6,943 nucleotides of DNA from Oscillospiraceae bacterium (GTDB lineage Bacteria > Bacillota > Clostridia > Oscillospirales > Oscillospiraceae). The position numbers were made by a program, and so were the translations under genes. A model generated the notes under the pieces. That model was given only the letters and a program-made list of their open reading frames with translations. It made no database searches and was not told the origin of the DNA. The stretch covers positions 1 through 6,943 of the forward strand of contig JAEDEN010000083.1 of NCBI GenBank assembly GCA_016293265.1, in the 5' to 3' direction. This document shows positions 1 through 4,653 of the stretch, one piece after another. The stretch's first letter is position 1, and each line of letters begins with the position of its first letter.

Positions 1-37
1 GTGCGGCATTATGCAGATTAGCAGCTTTTACCGCGTC

Positions 38-78
38 AAAAAGCACCCACCCCATTCAAAACGGGGTGGGTGCTTTTT
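38..78. terminator. Bidirectional intrinsic terminator
   Basis: A perfect 16-bp inverted repeat (38-53 with 63-78) encloses a 9-base loop. The inner part is GC-rich (GCACCCACCCC) and the ends are five A on the left and five T on the right, so it can terminate transcripts from either side. On the minus strand it closes the three-gene operon at 142-1137. On the plus strand it would end an unseen gene to the left. Confidence 0.9.
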
Positions 79-102
79 CGTGTTTGGACAAAACCTTAAC
101 TT

Positions 103-135
103 AATGACATTGAGCCATGGCTCCGTCATTTTTTT
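103..135 (+). terminator. Possible second plus-strand terminator hairpin
   Basis: AATGAC (103-108) pairs with GTCATT (125-130), and the inner palindrome GAGCCATGGCTC (112-123) forms a further short stem. A run of seven T (129-135) follows on the plus strand. It would act as a back-up terminator for plus-strand transcription that passes the 38-78 hairpin, guarding the oppositely oriented operon. The stem has an asymmetric internal loop, so it is weaker than the first. Confidence 0.45.
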
Positions 136-141
136 CATAAG

Positions 142-474
142 TTATAAGATCAACAGCAGTCCCAATGCAACCAGCAGTTCCTCATCCGCATCCTCCCGAA
201 AGAGGAGAAACAGCAGCCCTAAGAGCAAAAGGTCGCCGGTATCCACATGATCCAGATGAAATTGGTCCAGAAAATTCCGCAAAAAACCGCTGAGAGGGTC
301 TCCGTGGGGAGAGGGCTCAAAGGGCGGTGCGGTGTGCTCCGGCATCTGGTTGGGCGGCGGGTGCTGCTTTGGCGTTTCCCTCTGGGGTGGTGTGCCGGGG
401 GCGGTCCGTTTGGGTTCCTCCTGGGGGATGCGGGCGTAGTTGCCGTTGTCGTTTCGGATATAGCGGTTATACAT
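142..474 (-). CDS. Unknown proline-rich protein with hydrophobic C-terminus
   Basis: This is a 110-residue protein of unknown function and the last gene of a three-gene operon. It starts three bases after the stop of the gene at 478-855, with a GGGAGGAG ribosome binding site lying inside that upstream gene, so translation is probably coupled. Residues 1-15 are polar (MYNRYIRNDNG...). Residues 18-60 are rich in Pro, Gln, Glu and His and look disordered. Residues 61-80 form a short helix-like segment ending in DTGD. Residues 82-92 and 100-110 are almost entirely Leu/Ile/Val/Phe/Gly/Ala, separated by an acidic REDADEE hinge. The C-terminus could be a membrane-inserted hairpin or an oligomerising helix pair. 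There is no signal peptide. From memory, clostridial genomes carry similar small proteins with the same N-terminal and C-terminal pattern, but I know of no assigned function. Confidence 0.8.
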   Translation of the reverse strand: MYNRYIRNDNGNYARIPQEEPKRTAPGTPPQRETPKQHPPPNQMPEHTAPPFEPSPHGDPLSGFLRNFLDQFHLDHVDTGDLLLLGLLFLLFREDADEELLVALGLLLIL

Positions 475-477
475 CCC

Positions 478-855
478 TCACTCCTCCCATTTGGAAAGAA
501 ATTGCCGCCCCACATGGAACAGCCGCGCAAGCTGCAGTGCCCGGTCGATCTTTGCCTGCCGCTCCGGCTTGAGATAGGGGGAGAGGGCATAGAGGAGCCG
601 CCGGGCGTTGGAGTCCTGCCCTCCGCCCAGCTCCTGTACCAGCGGAAGGAGCTTCATGATGAGCTTTGGGTCCATGTTTCCCAGCGCGGAAAGAGGATTG
701 CTCTGCTGCGGAGGAGGGGGCGGAGGTGGCGGCGGGGGAGGCGAAGGGGCGGAGGTTCCGCCCTCCCCGGAGATGGACTGGGCCAGCTGCATGATCTGTG
801 CCATGGCGTCTGGATTGGAAAGGATGCTGTTGAGCTTTTCGTCAAATTCCGCCAT
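478..855 (-). CDS. Unknown small protein with 11-proline run
   Basis: This is a 125-residue protein of unknown function and the middle gene of the operon. Residues 1-30 (MAEFDEKLNS ILSNPDAMAQ...) look helical and Met/Gln-rich. Residues 31-52 are a Gly/Ser linker holding eleven consecutive prolines (39-49), coded by a mix of CCG, CCT, CCC and CCA, followed by QQ. Residues 55-77 (LSALGNMDPKLIMKLLPLV...) and 83-125 look helical, with basic and hydrophobic residues in YLKPERQAKIDRALQLARLF. No signal peptide or membrane segment is visible. It begins 24 bases after the preceding gene, with an AGGCGG site upstream. The layout suggests two helical modules joined by a stiff linker. A role in a protein-protein scaffold is only a guess. 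The proline run should stall ribosomes unless elongation factor P acts. Confidence 0.82.
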   Translation of the reverse strand: MAEFDEKLNSILSNPDAMAQIMQLAQSISGEGGTSAPSPPPPPPPPPPPQQSNPLSALGNMDPKLIMKLLPLVQELGGGQDSNARRLLYALSPYLKPERQAKIDRALQLARLFHVGRQFLSKWEE

Positions 856-879
856 GGTTTCCGCCTGCCTTTCCTGTGA

Positions 880-1137
880 TTATTTCTTGGCCGCCTGATT
901 GATGCGCTGGATCAGCTCCGCTCCGCCTGGAGACTGCATGATACCGCGTACCATATCCACCATTTTGGCGTTGTCTCCCCGCATGGCGGATTGTACCGCC
1001 TGCTGCAGCCCTGCCCCCTGGTCCTGCTGTGTCAGCATCCGCATCAGTGCCTGCCCATCCTGGGAGCGCATCAGGGCCTGCAGCGCGGCGGGATTTTGCT
1101 TCATCTGTTCCATCAGGCGCGCCGTGTTTTCATCCAT
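880..1137 (-). CDS. Unknown Met/Gln-rich small helical protein
   Basis: This is an 85-residue protein of unknown function and the first gene of the operon. The start is well supported by an AAAGGAGGA ribosome binding site at 1144-1152. The sequence is strongly helical and rich in Met, Gln and Ala, with no membrane segment. A loose internal repeat is visible: ALMRSQDGQALMRML (residues 21-35) resembles IMQSPGGAELIQRI (66-79), both of the form hydrophobic-M-x-S-x-x-G-x-x-L-hydrophobic-x-R. A Gly/Gln link and SAMRGDNAKMVDMVRG separate the two halves. Related short proteins with the 'S-x-x-G-x-x-L' helix pattern are, as I recall, common hypothetical proteins in Clostridia. The pattern suggests a helix-hairpin oligomer. 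Its role cannot be given. Genes 478-855 and 142-474 follow closely on the same strand. Confidence 0.82.
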   Translation of the reverse strand: MDENTARLMEQMKQNPAALQALMRSQDGQALMRMLTQQDQGAGLQQAVQSAMRGDNAKMVDMVRGIMQSPGGAELIQRINQAAKK

Positions 1138-1170
1138 ATGACATCCTCCTTTGCCTGATTCCTTTCAAGT

Positions 1171-1199
1171 TAGTATATGAAGGAGCATGGAAAAACGTG
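1171..1199 (-). promoter_or_regulatory. Candidate promoter of the small-protein operon
   Basis: On the minus strand CATATACTA (1179-1171) lies 34 bases upstream of the first operon gene. It contains TATACT, a 5/6 match to a sigma-A -10 box, but no TTGACA-like -35 is found at the right distance. The same bases match the sigma-K -10 pattern CATAnnnTA exactly, and an AC (1198-1197) sits 17 bases upstream, as in sigma-K promoters of Bacillus. The -35 area lies inside the nth terminator stem. Which sigma factor is used cannot be decided from sequence alone. Confidence 0.4.
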
Positions 1200-1222
1200 C
1201 CTGTGCGTGGGCACAGGCACGT
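1191..1222 (-). terminator. Intrinsic terminator of nth
   Basis: A perfect 12-bp stem (1195-1206 with 1211-1222, arm ACGTGCCTGTGC) has a 4-base loop and is followed on the minus strand by five T (1195-1191). It starts five bases beyond the nth stop codon and separates nth from the small-protein operon on the same strand. Confidence 0.92.
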
Positions 1223-1226
1223 CAGA

Positions 1227-1871
1227 TTATTGCTTTTGTTTTGCTTTTCCCATGTCGCAATCCTTCTGCAAGGGGCAGCCCTCGCATTTCGGGCTTCTCG
1301 CGGTGCAGGAGTCCCGGCCGAAGAGCACCATCCGGTGACAAAAGTCCGAGGATTCCTTGGGCGGCAGTACCTTACGAAGCTGCCGTTCCACCTGCAAAGG
1401 GTCTTTGGAGCCGTCCGTCAGGCCCAACCGCCCGGTGATGCGGATGCAGTGGGTGTCACAGACGTAGGCGGGCTGCTTGTAGACATCCCCCAGGATCAGG
1501 TTGGCGGTCTTGCGGCCGACGCCGGGAAGGCTCACCAACTCCTCCATTGTGGAGGGGACCTCGCCGTCAAAGCGCTCCAGGAGCATTTGGGCGCAATTCA
1601 CCAGATCCTTGGCCTTGCCGTTATAAAAGCCGCAGGAGTGGATGTACTCGCCCACTTCCTTGGGATCGGCCTGCGCAAAGCTCTGGAGGGTCGGAAAGCG
1701 GGCGAAAAGGGCGGGAGTCACCATATTTACCCGGGCATCGGTGCATTGGGCGGAAAGCCGCACGGCAAAAAGCAGCTCATAGTCCTTTTCATATTGCAGT
1801 GAGCAAAGGGCGTCAGGGTAGATGCCTTTGAGCGTTTCGATGATCCGCTTCACAGCGGCCTTTGATTTCAT
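1227..1871 (-). CDS. nth: Endonuclease III, DNA glycosylase/AP lyase
   Basis: This base-excision repair enzyme removes oxidised pyrimidines from DNA and cuts the resulting abasic site by beta-elimination. The protein has 214 residues, close to the E. coli enzyme (211). The helix-hairpin-helix LPGVGRKTANLILG is at 115-128 with the catalytic lysine K121, and the catalytic aspartate is D139 in VCDTHCIRI. The C-terminal 4Fe-4S loop is complete: C189-x6-C196-x2-C199-x5-C205. The frame stays open further upstream, but those residues are not family-like. ATG 1871 has AAGAGGTG (1885-1878) at a proper distance, while ATG 1877 two codons earlier lies too close to it. The gene is divergent from rarA and ends in its own terminator. 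Confidence 0.96.
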   Translation of the reverse strand: MKSKAAVKRIIETLKGIYPDALCSLQYEKDYELLFAVRLSAQCTDARVNMVTPALFARFPTLQSFAQADPKEVGEYIHSCGFYNGKAKDLVNCAQMLLERFDGEVPSTMEELVSLPGVGRKTANLILGDVYKQPAYVCDTHCIRITGRLGLTDGSKDPLQVERQLRKVLPPKESSDFCHRMVLFGRDSCTARSPKCEGCPLQKDCDMGKAKQKQ

Positions 1872-1905
1872 ATCCATCACCTCTTGATGACAGGATACCA
1901 CAGAC

Positions 1906-1915
1906 TTTGTCGAAA
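1906..1915. promoter_or_regulatory. Spo0A-box-like sequence
   Basis: TTTGTCGAAA contains the full Spo0A core TGTCGAA (1908-1914) with matching flanks. It lies between the divergent genes, 35 bases upstream of the nth start and about 40 bases upstream of the rarA -10 box. Spo0A is expected in this organism because spoIIGA and sigE are present. Function is unproven, since a single box can occur by chance. Confidence 0.4.
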
Positions 1916-1932
1916 GGCCAGTAAAAAAGCGA

Positions 1933-1961
1933 TGGAAATACACAGCAGAGTGTGATATAAT
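1933..1961 (+). promoter_or_regulatory. Sigma-A promoter of rarA
   Basis: A perfect TATAAT (1956-1961) is preceded by TGA, giving an extended -10 (TGnTATAAT). The -35 at a 17-base spacing is TGGAAA (1933-1938), a 4/6 match, and a weak -35 is usual with an extended -10. The predicted start near 1968 leaves a leader of about 28 bases before the GTG of rarA. No equally good promoter was found for nth on the other strand. Confidence 0.75.
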
Positions 1962-1995
1962 ATAAAACCAGCAATTTGAAAAGGGGGAGAGCGCC

Positions 1996-3264
1996 GTGCA
2001 CAGACCCTTGGCGGATGAGATCCGGCCCAAGACATTGGAGGATGTGGTGGGGCAGCGCCATCTGCTGGCTCCCGGCGCTGTGCTGCGCCGCCTCATTGAG
2101 AGCGGAACGGATGCCAACATGGTGTTCTACGGTCCCTCTGGTACCGGCAAGACCACCATCGCCAACATCATCGCCGCCCAGACCAACAAGACCCTCTACC
2201 GGCTGAATGCCACCACGGCGTCCCTCCAGGATATCCGTGATATCATCGCGGACGTTGGCACCATGCTGGCTCCTGGCGGCATTCTGCTCTATCTGGATGA
2301 GATCCAGTACTTCAACAAAAAGCAGCAGCAAAGCCTGTTGGAGTTTATGGAGAACGGTAAGCTGACGCTTATCGCCTCCACCACGGAAAACCCCTATTTC
2401 TATGTTTACAGCGCCCTGCTCTCCCGCAGCACCGTATTTGAGTTCAAAGCCGTCACGGCCCGGGAAACCGAGCCTGCCGTTACCCGGGCGCTGCGTATCC
2501 TGCAGGAGCGCAGCCAGCTTCCCCTGGACTGGGAGGAAGGGGTGCCCCTTCAGATTGCCACTTCCTGCGGCGGTGATGTCCGCAAGGCCATCAATGCCGT
2601 GGAGCTTCTCTATCAGGCCGCCGTGCCGAAAAAGGGAGAGCTGTATTTGACAAGGGAAGACGCCTTACAGGTCGCACAGCGCAGTGCTATGCGCTATGAC
2701 CGGGACGGTGACGCCCACTATGATATCCTCTCCGCCCTGCAAAAATCCATCCGGGGCAGCGACCCCGACGCCGCCGTCCATTACCTGGGGCGGCTGCTGG
2801 AGGCAGGGGATTTGATCTCTCCCTGCCGCCGTCTTTTGGTCATCGCCGCCGAGGATGTGGGACTTGCATATCCCATGGCCATGGTGGTGACGAAGGCCTG
2901 CGTGGATGCGGCCTTGCAGGTTGGCCTGCCCGAAGCGCGGCTGCCTCTGGCGGAAGCGGCGGTACTCCTGGCCACCGCGCCGAAATCCAACACCGCGCAC
3001 AACGCCATCATCGCCGCCATGAGCGATTTGAAAAAAGGGAAGAGCGGCGATATTCCCCGCCAGCTCCAAAATGTCCATGCCGATACCACTGGCTTTGACA
3101 ACCGGCAGCACTACCTTTATCCCCACGATTTTCCCAACCGCTGGGTAGAGCAGCAGTACCTGCCTGATGCCCTGAAGGACGTCCGTTATTACGAGTGGGG
3201 CGACAATAAGACCGAGCAGGCCGCCAAGGCCTATTGGGAAAAGATCAAGGGCCGGAAGCTGTGA
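1996..3264 (+). CDS. rarA: Replication-associated recombination protein A (MgsA/RarA AAA+ ATPase)
   Basis: This AAA+ ATPase of the RarA/MgsA/WRNIP1 family is related to clamp loaders and acts at stalled replication forks. The protein has 422 residues, matching Bacillus YrvN (about 421). Residues 3-24 (PLADEIRPKTLEDVVGQRHLL) are the family's N-terminal signature. Walker A is GPSGTGKT (46-53, K52) and Walker B LLYLDEI (97-103, D101/E102). Sensor 1 is in ASTTEN (127-132), the arginine finger is R144 in LLSRS, and sensor 2 is R196 in GGDVR. The C-terminal tetramerisation region follows (SALQKSIRGSDPDAA... to APKSNTAHNAI, 246-338). After Walker B it reads QYFNKKQQQ where most RarA have HRFNKAQQD. 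The start is GTG, supported by AAGGGGGAG (1981-1989). The 3' end overlaps the convergent S1 gene by 20 bases. Confidence 0.95.
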   Translation: MHRPLADEIRPKTLEDVVGQRHLLAPGAVLRRLIESGTDANMVFYGPSGTGKTTIANIIAAQTNKTLYRLNATTASLQDIRDIIADVGTMLAPGGILLYLDEIQYFNKKQQQSLLEFMENGKLTLIASTTENPYFYVYSALLSRSTVFEFKAVTARETEPAVTRALRILQERSQLPLDWEEGVPLQIATSCGGDVRKAINAVELLYQAAVPKKGELYLTREDALQVAQRSAMRYDRDGDAHYDILSALQKSIRGSDPDAAVHYLGRLLEAGDLISPCRRLLVIAAEDVGLAYPMAMVVTKACVDAALQVGLPEARLPLAEAAVLLATAPKSNTAHNAIIAAMSDLKKGKSGDIPRQLQNVHADTTGFDNRQHYLYPHDFPNRWVEQQYLPDALKDVRYYEWGDNKTEQAAKAYWEKIKGRKL

Positions 3265-4180
3265 AGATTGTTTCCACCGCCTCTTTTTCATAGTTGGGCG
3301 GGGAATAGATCCAGCGCTCCAACTGCCCGTCTGTGATCTGGTATTGAAAGTCAGGGGGCTCTGTGACAGGGCCCAGCCCTTCGATGATTTGCAGTTTAAC
3401 TTTCATTCGTTCCGGCCGGATGCTTTTGATGTAGACGGATACGCCGTCTCCGGGGGCGAGCCCCTCCCGGTTTTCCGCAAGACCGGAGAGATTGGGTGCC
3501 AGCTCGATGAAGCACCCATACTCCTTTACGCTGCGTACGATCCCCCGTACCGTTTCACCAGGGGCGAAGCGGCTGGCGTTTTCCATCCACGTCCCCAGCA
3601 GCTCCCGGTGGCTCATGGTGATGCGGCGGTTTTCCCGGTCAAAGGATTTTACCGCCGCCAGGATCTTCTGGCCCACCCGGAAGCGCTGGTTGGAGTGGGA
3701 GAGCCGGGAGACGGAGATCAGCTCAATGGGCAGCATGGCGATGATGCCGCAGCCAATATCCAGAAATGCCCCGAAGGGGGCAAGATGGGTGACGCGGCAG
3801 GTAAGGACCATTCCGGGGCGCAGGTGCTCCAGGAAGAATTCCATGGCTGACTCCTGGGCGTCTTTCCGGGAAAGCAGTGCCACGGGGGCGCCCTTTTCGT
3901 CGGAAGTAATGGACTTTACTGTAAAGCATATTTCCTTTCCAACTTTGGATAATACAGAGATGTCCCGATGTGCACCGCTGATCCACGGGGCGATGACCTC
4001 CTCATGGGGAACAAGGCCCCGGATGCTCCCCAGCGGGATGGTGAGGTTGTGTGCAGCGTCACAGCGTGTAGCGGCTGCTTCCAGAACCGTGCCATGTTCC
4101 ATGGCGTCTTTCAGCACGGAAAGGGAGATGGGAACGGAAGGAGCCAGGCCTTCCGGCGGGAAGCGTCTGTTTTCCGGCAT
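3245..4180 (-). CDS. S1-repeat RNA-binding protein (ribosomal protein S1-like)
   Basis: This is a 311-residue cytosolic protein with three tandem S1-type OB-fold segments, probably binding RNA. Segment 1 (about 29-106) is degenerate but keeps GSIRGLVPHEE and V-G-x-x-I-x-F-x-V. Segment 2 (about 122-194) is the clearest: PGMVLTCRVTHLAPFGAFLDIG, then FRVGQKILAAVKSFDRENRRITMSHR. Segment 3 (about 207-265) has GETVRGIVRSVKEYGCFIEL, LSGLAEN and a final MKVKLQII. A tail of some 45 residues follows. Clostridial relatives are often annotated as S1-domain proteins or as 30S protein S1, but it is short compared with the four-to-six-repeat S1. The chosen ATG has AGGA (4193-4190) nine bases away. Longer in-frame starts (GTG 4222, ATG 4204) lack a clear site. 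It converges on rarA. Confidence 0.88.
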   Translation of the reverse strand: MPENRRFPPEGLAPSVPISLSVLKDAMEHGTVLEAAATRCDAAHNLTIPLGSIRGLVPHEEVIAPWISGAHRDISVLSKVGKEICFTVKSITSDEKGAPVALLSRKDAQESAMEFFLEHLRPGMVLTCRVTHLAPFGAFLDIGCGIIAMLPIELISVSRLSHSNQRFRVGQKILAAVKSFDRENRRITMSHRELLGTWMENASRFAPGETVRGIVRSVKEYGCFIELAPNLSGLAENREGLAPGDGVSVYIKSIRPERMKVKLQIIEGLGPVTEPPDFQYQITDGQLERWIYSPPNYEKEAVETIFTASGP

Positions 4181-4196
4181 GATATCACATCCTGAC

Positions 4197-4232
4197 TGCC
4201 GCATGGCGGCATTGATAAACACTCCAACTATA
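4197..4232 (-). promoter_or_regulatory. Possible leader of the S1-protein gene: -10 box and GC hairpin
   Basis: On the minus strand TATAGT (4232-4227) is a 5/6 match to the -10 consensus, with only a poor -35. Between it and the start codon lies the inverted repeat TGCCGC-ATG-GCGGCA (4197-4211), which in RNA would put a short GC hairpin just before the ribosome binding site at 4193-4190. Function is a guess. Confidence 0.25.
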
Positions 4233-4267
4233 TGCGTCAGGTTTGACCCAGTTTACAGGAGGAAGCT

Positions 4268-4459
4268 ATGGAACTGCATCTGCATGACAAGGTAGAATTG
4301 AAGAAGGCCCATCCCTGCGGCAGCACCCGGTGGGAGATTTTGCGGGTAGGTATGGATATTAAGCTCAAATGCCTGGGCTGCGGCCATGAGCTGATGCTGC
4401 CCCGCAGCAAAGCGGAAAAAAGCATCCGGAAGATCCTGGAAAAGGAGGAACAGGCATGA
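4268..4459 (+). CDS. DUF951 family zinc-ribbon-like protein
   Basis: This 63-residue protein belongs to the DUF951 family (the YyzM type of Bacillus). It has no established biochemical function. The family pattern is clear: KVELKKAHPCGSTRWEILRVGMDIKLKC (8-35), then CLGCGHELMLPRSKAEKSIRKIL (35-57). C17, C35 and C38, with H15 or H40, could bind zinc in a small ribbon fold, and the C-terminus is a basic helix. A strong AGGAGG (4257-4262) lies five bases before the ATG. The stop codon overlaps the start of the next gene (ATGA), so the two are translationally coupled. It diverges from the S1-protein gene, with an 87-base gap in which no convincing plus-strand promoter is seen. Confidence 0.93.
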   Translation: MELHLHDKVELKKAHPCGSTRWEILRVGMDIKLKCLGCGHELMLPRSKAEKSIRKILEKEEQA

Positions 4460-4548
4460 ATCCTAAAGTGACCCGCATCCTGGCCTTGGTACTGGTGGCC
4501 GTGATGATCTTGGCGCTTGTGGCGTCCATGTTGGCACCATTTGTATGA
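4456..4548 (+). CDS. 30-residue single-span membrane miniprotein
   Basis: This small ORF reads MNPKVTRILALVLVAVMILA... and ends ...MLAPFV, 30 residues in all. It has a strong ribosome binding site, AAAGGAGG (4441-4448), inside the DUF951 gene, and its ATG overlaps that gene's TGA stop. Residues 8-29 are continuously hydrophobic and fit one membrane span, with positive charges (K4, R7) on the N-terminal side, so the N-terminus probably faces the cytoplasm. A strong terminator follows immediately. The well-placed site, coupling and terminator make translation likely. The function is unknown. It could act as a partner or regulator of a membrane complex, or be a membrane anchor working with the DUF951 protein, but nothing in the sequence shows this. 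Confidence 0.75.
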   Translation: MNPKVTRILALVLVAVMILALVASMLAPFV

Positions 4549-4554
4549 GAAAAG

Positions 4555-4589
4555 AGGGAGGCTCCGATAAGGAGCCTCCCTTTCTTTTT
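4555..4589 (+). terminator. Intrinsic terminator of the DUF951 pair
   Basis: An 11-bp perfect stem (4555-4565 with 4571-4581, arm AGGGAGGCTCC) has the 5-base loop GATAA and is followed by TTTCTTTTT (4581-4589). It begins seven bases after the miniprotein stop and isolates spoIIGA from upstream transcription. Confidence 0.95.
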
Positions 4590-4622
4590 GCGACCGATTT
4601 TACGGCGCGTCCGTCCTATAAT
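4588..4622 (+). promoter_or_regulatory. spoIIGA-sigE promoter with long spacer
   Basis: A perfect TATAAT is at 4617-4622, giving a start near 4629 and a short leader. No -35 match stands at 17 bases (CCGATT, 4594-4599). TTGCGA (4588-4593), a 4/6 match, stands 23 bases upstream, overlapping the T-run of the previous terminator. In Bacillus the spoIIG promoter likewise has an over-long spacer and depends on Spo0A~P with sigma-A. No exact Spo0A box is visible here. The nearest is GGTCGCA on the minus strand (4595-4589), a 5/7 match. Confidence 0.6.
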
Positions 4623-4653
4623 AGGATGGCGGGATGGAGGAAGGAGGGATGCC

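Noticed and set aside
11..250. 79-codon plus-strand ORF at the left edge
   Set aside because: It runs through the bidirectional terminator and antisense to the last operon gene, and it is not protein-like. A short tail of a gene ending before base 38 is possible but cannot be identified.
701..740. GGN-rich tract as a simple triplet repeat or G-quadruplex element
   Set aside because: It is the coding strand complement of the proline run, and its mixed codons argue for protein-level selection rather than a DNA repeat. Quadruplex formation cannot be judged from sequence alone.
247..879. 210-codon plus-strand ORF opposite the small-protein operon
   Set aside because: It is antisense to two genes with good ribosome binding sites, and its translation (Gly/Arg/Pro/Leu-rich) is a GC-rich shadow with no family pattern.
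1872..2120. N-terminal extension of nth to 297 residues
   Set aside because: The extra residues are not endonuclease III-like and read antisense through the rarA start and promoter. ATG 1871 has a proper ribosome binding site and gives the family's usual length.
4212..4234. TTGATA and TATATG as a promoter for the DUF951 gene
   Set aside because: The spacing is only 11 bases, far too short for a sigma-A promoter.
3344..4295. Long plus-strand ORFs (168 and 267 codons) opposite the S1-protein gene
   Set aside because: The minus strand encodes clear S1 repeats, and the plus-strand translations show no domain and no useful ribosome binding site.
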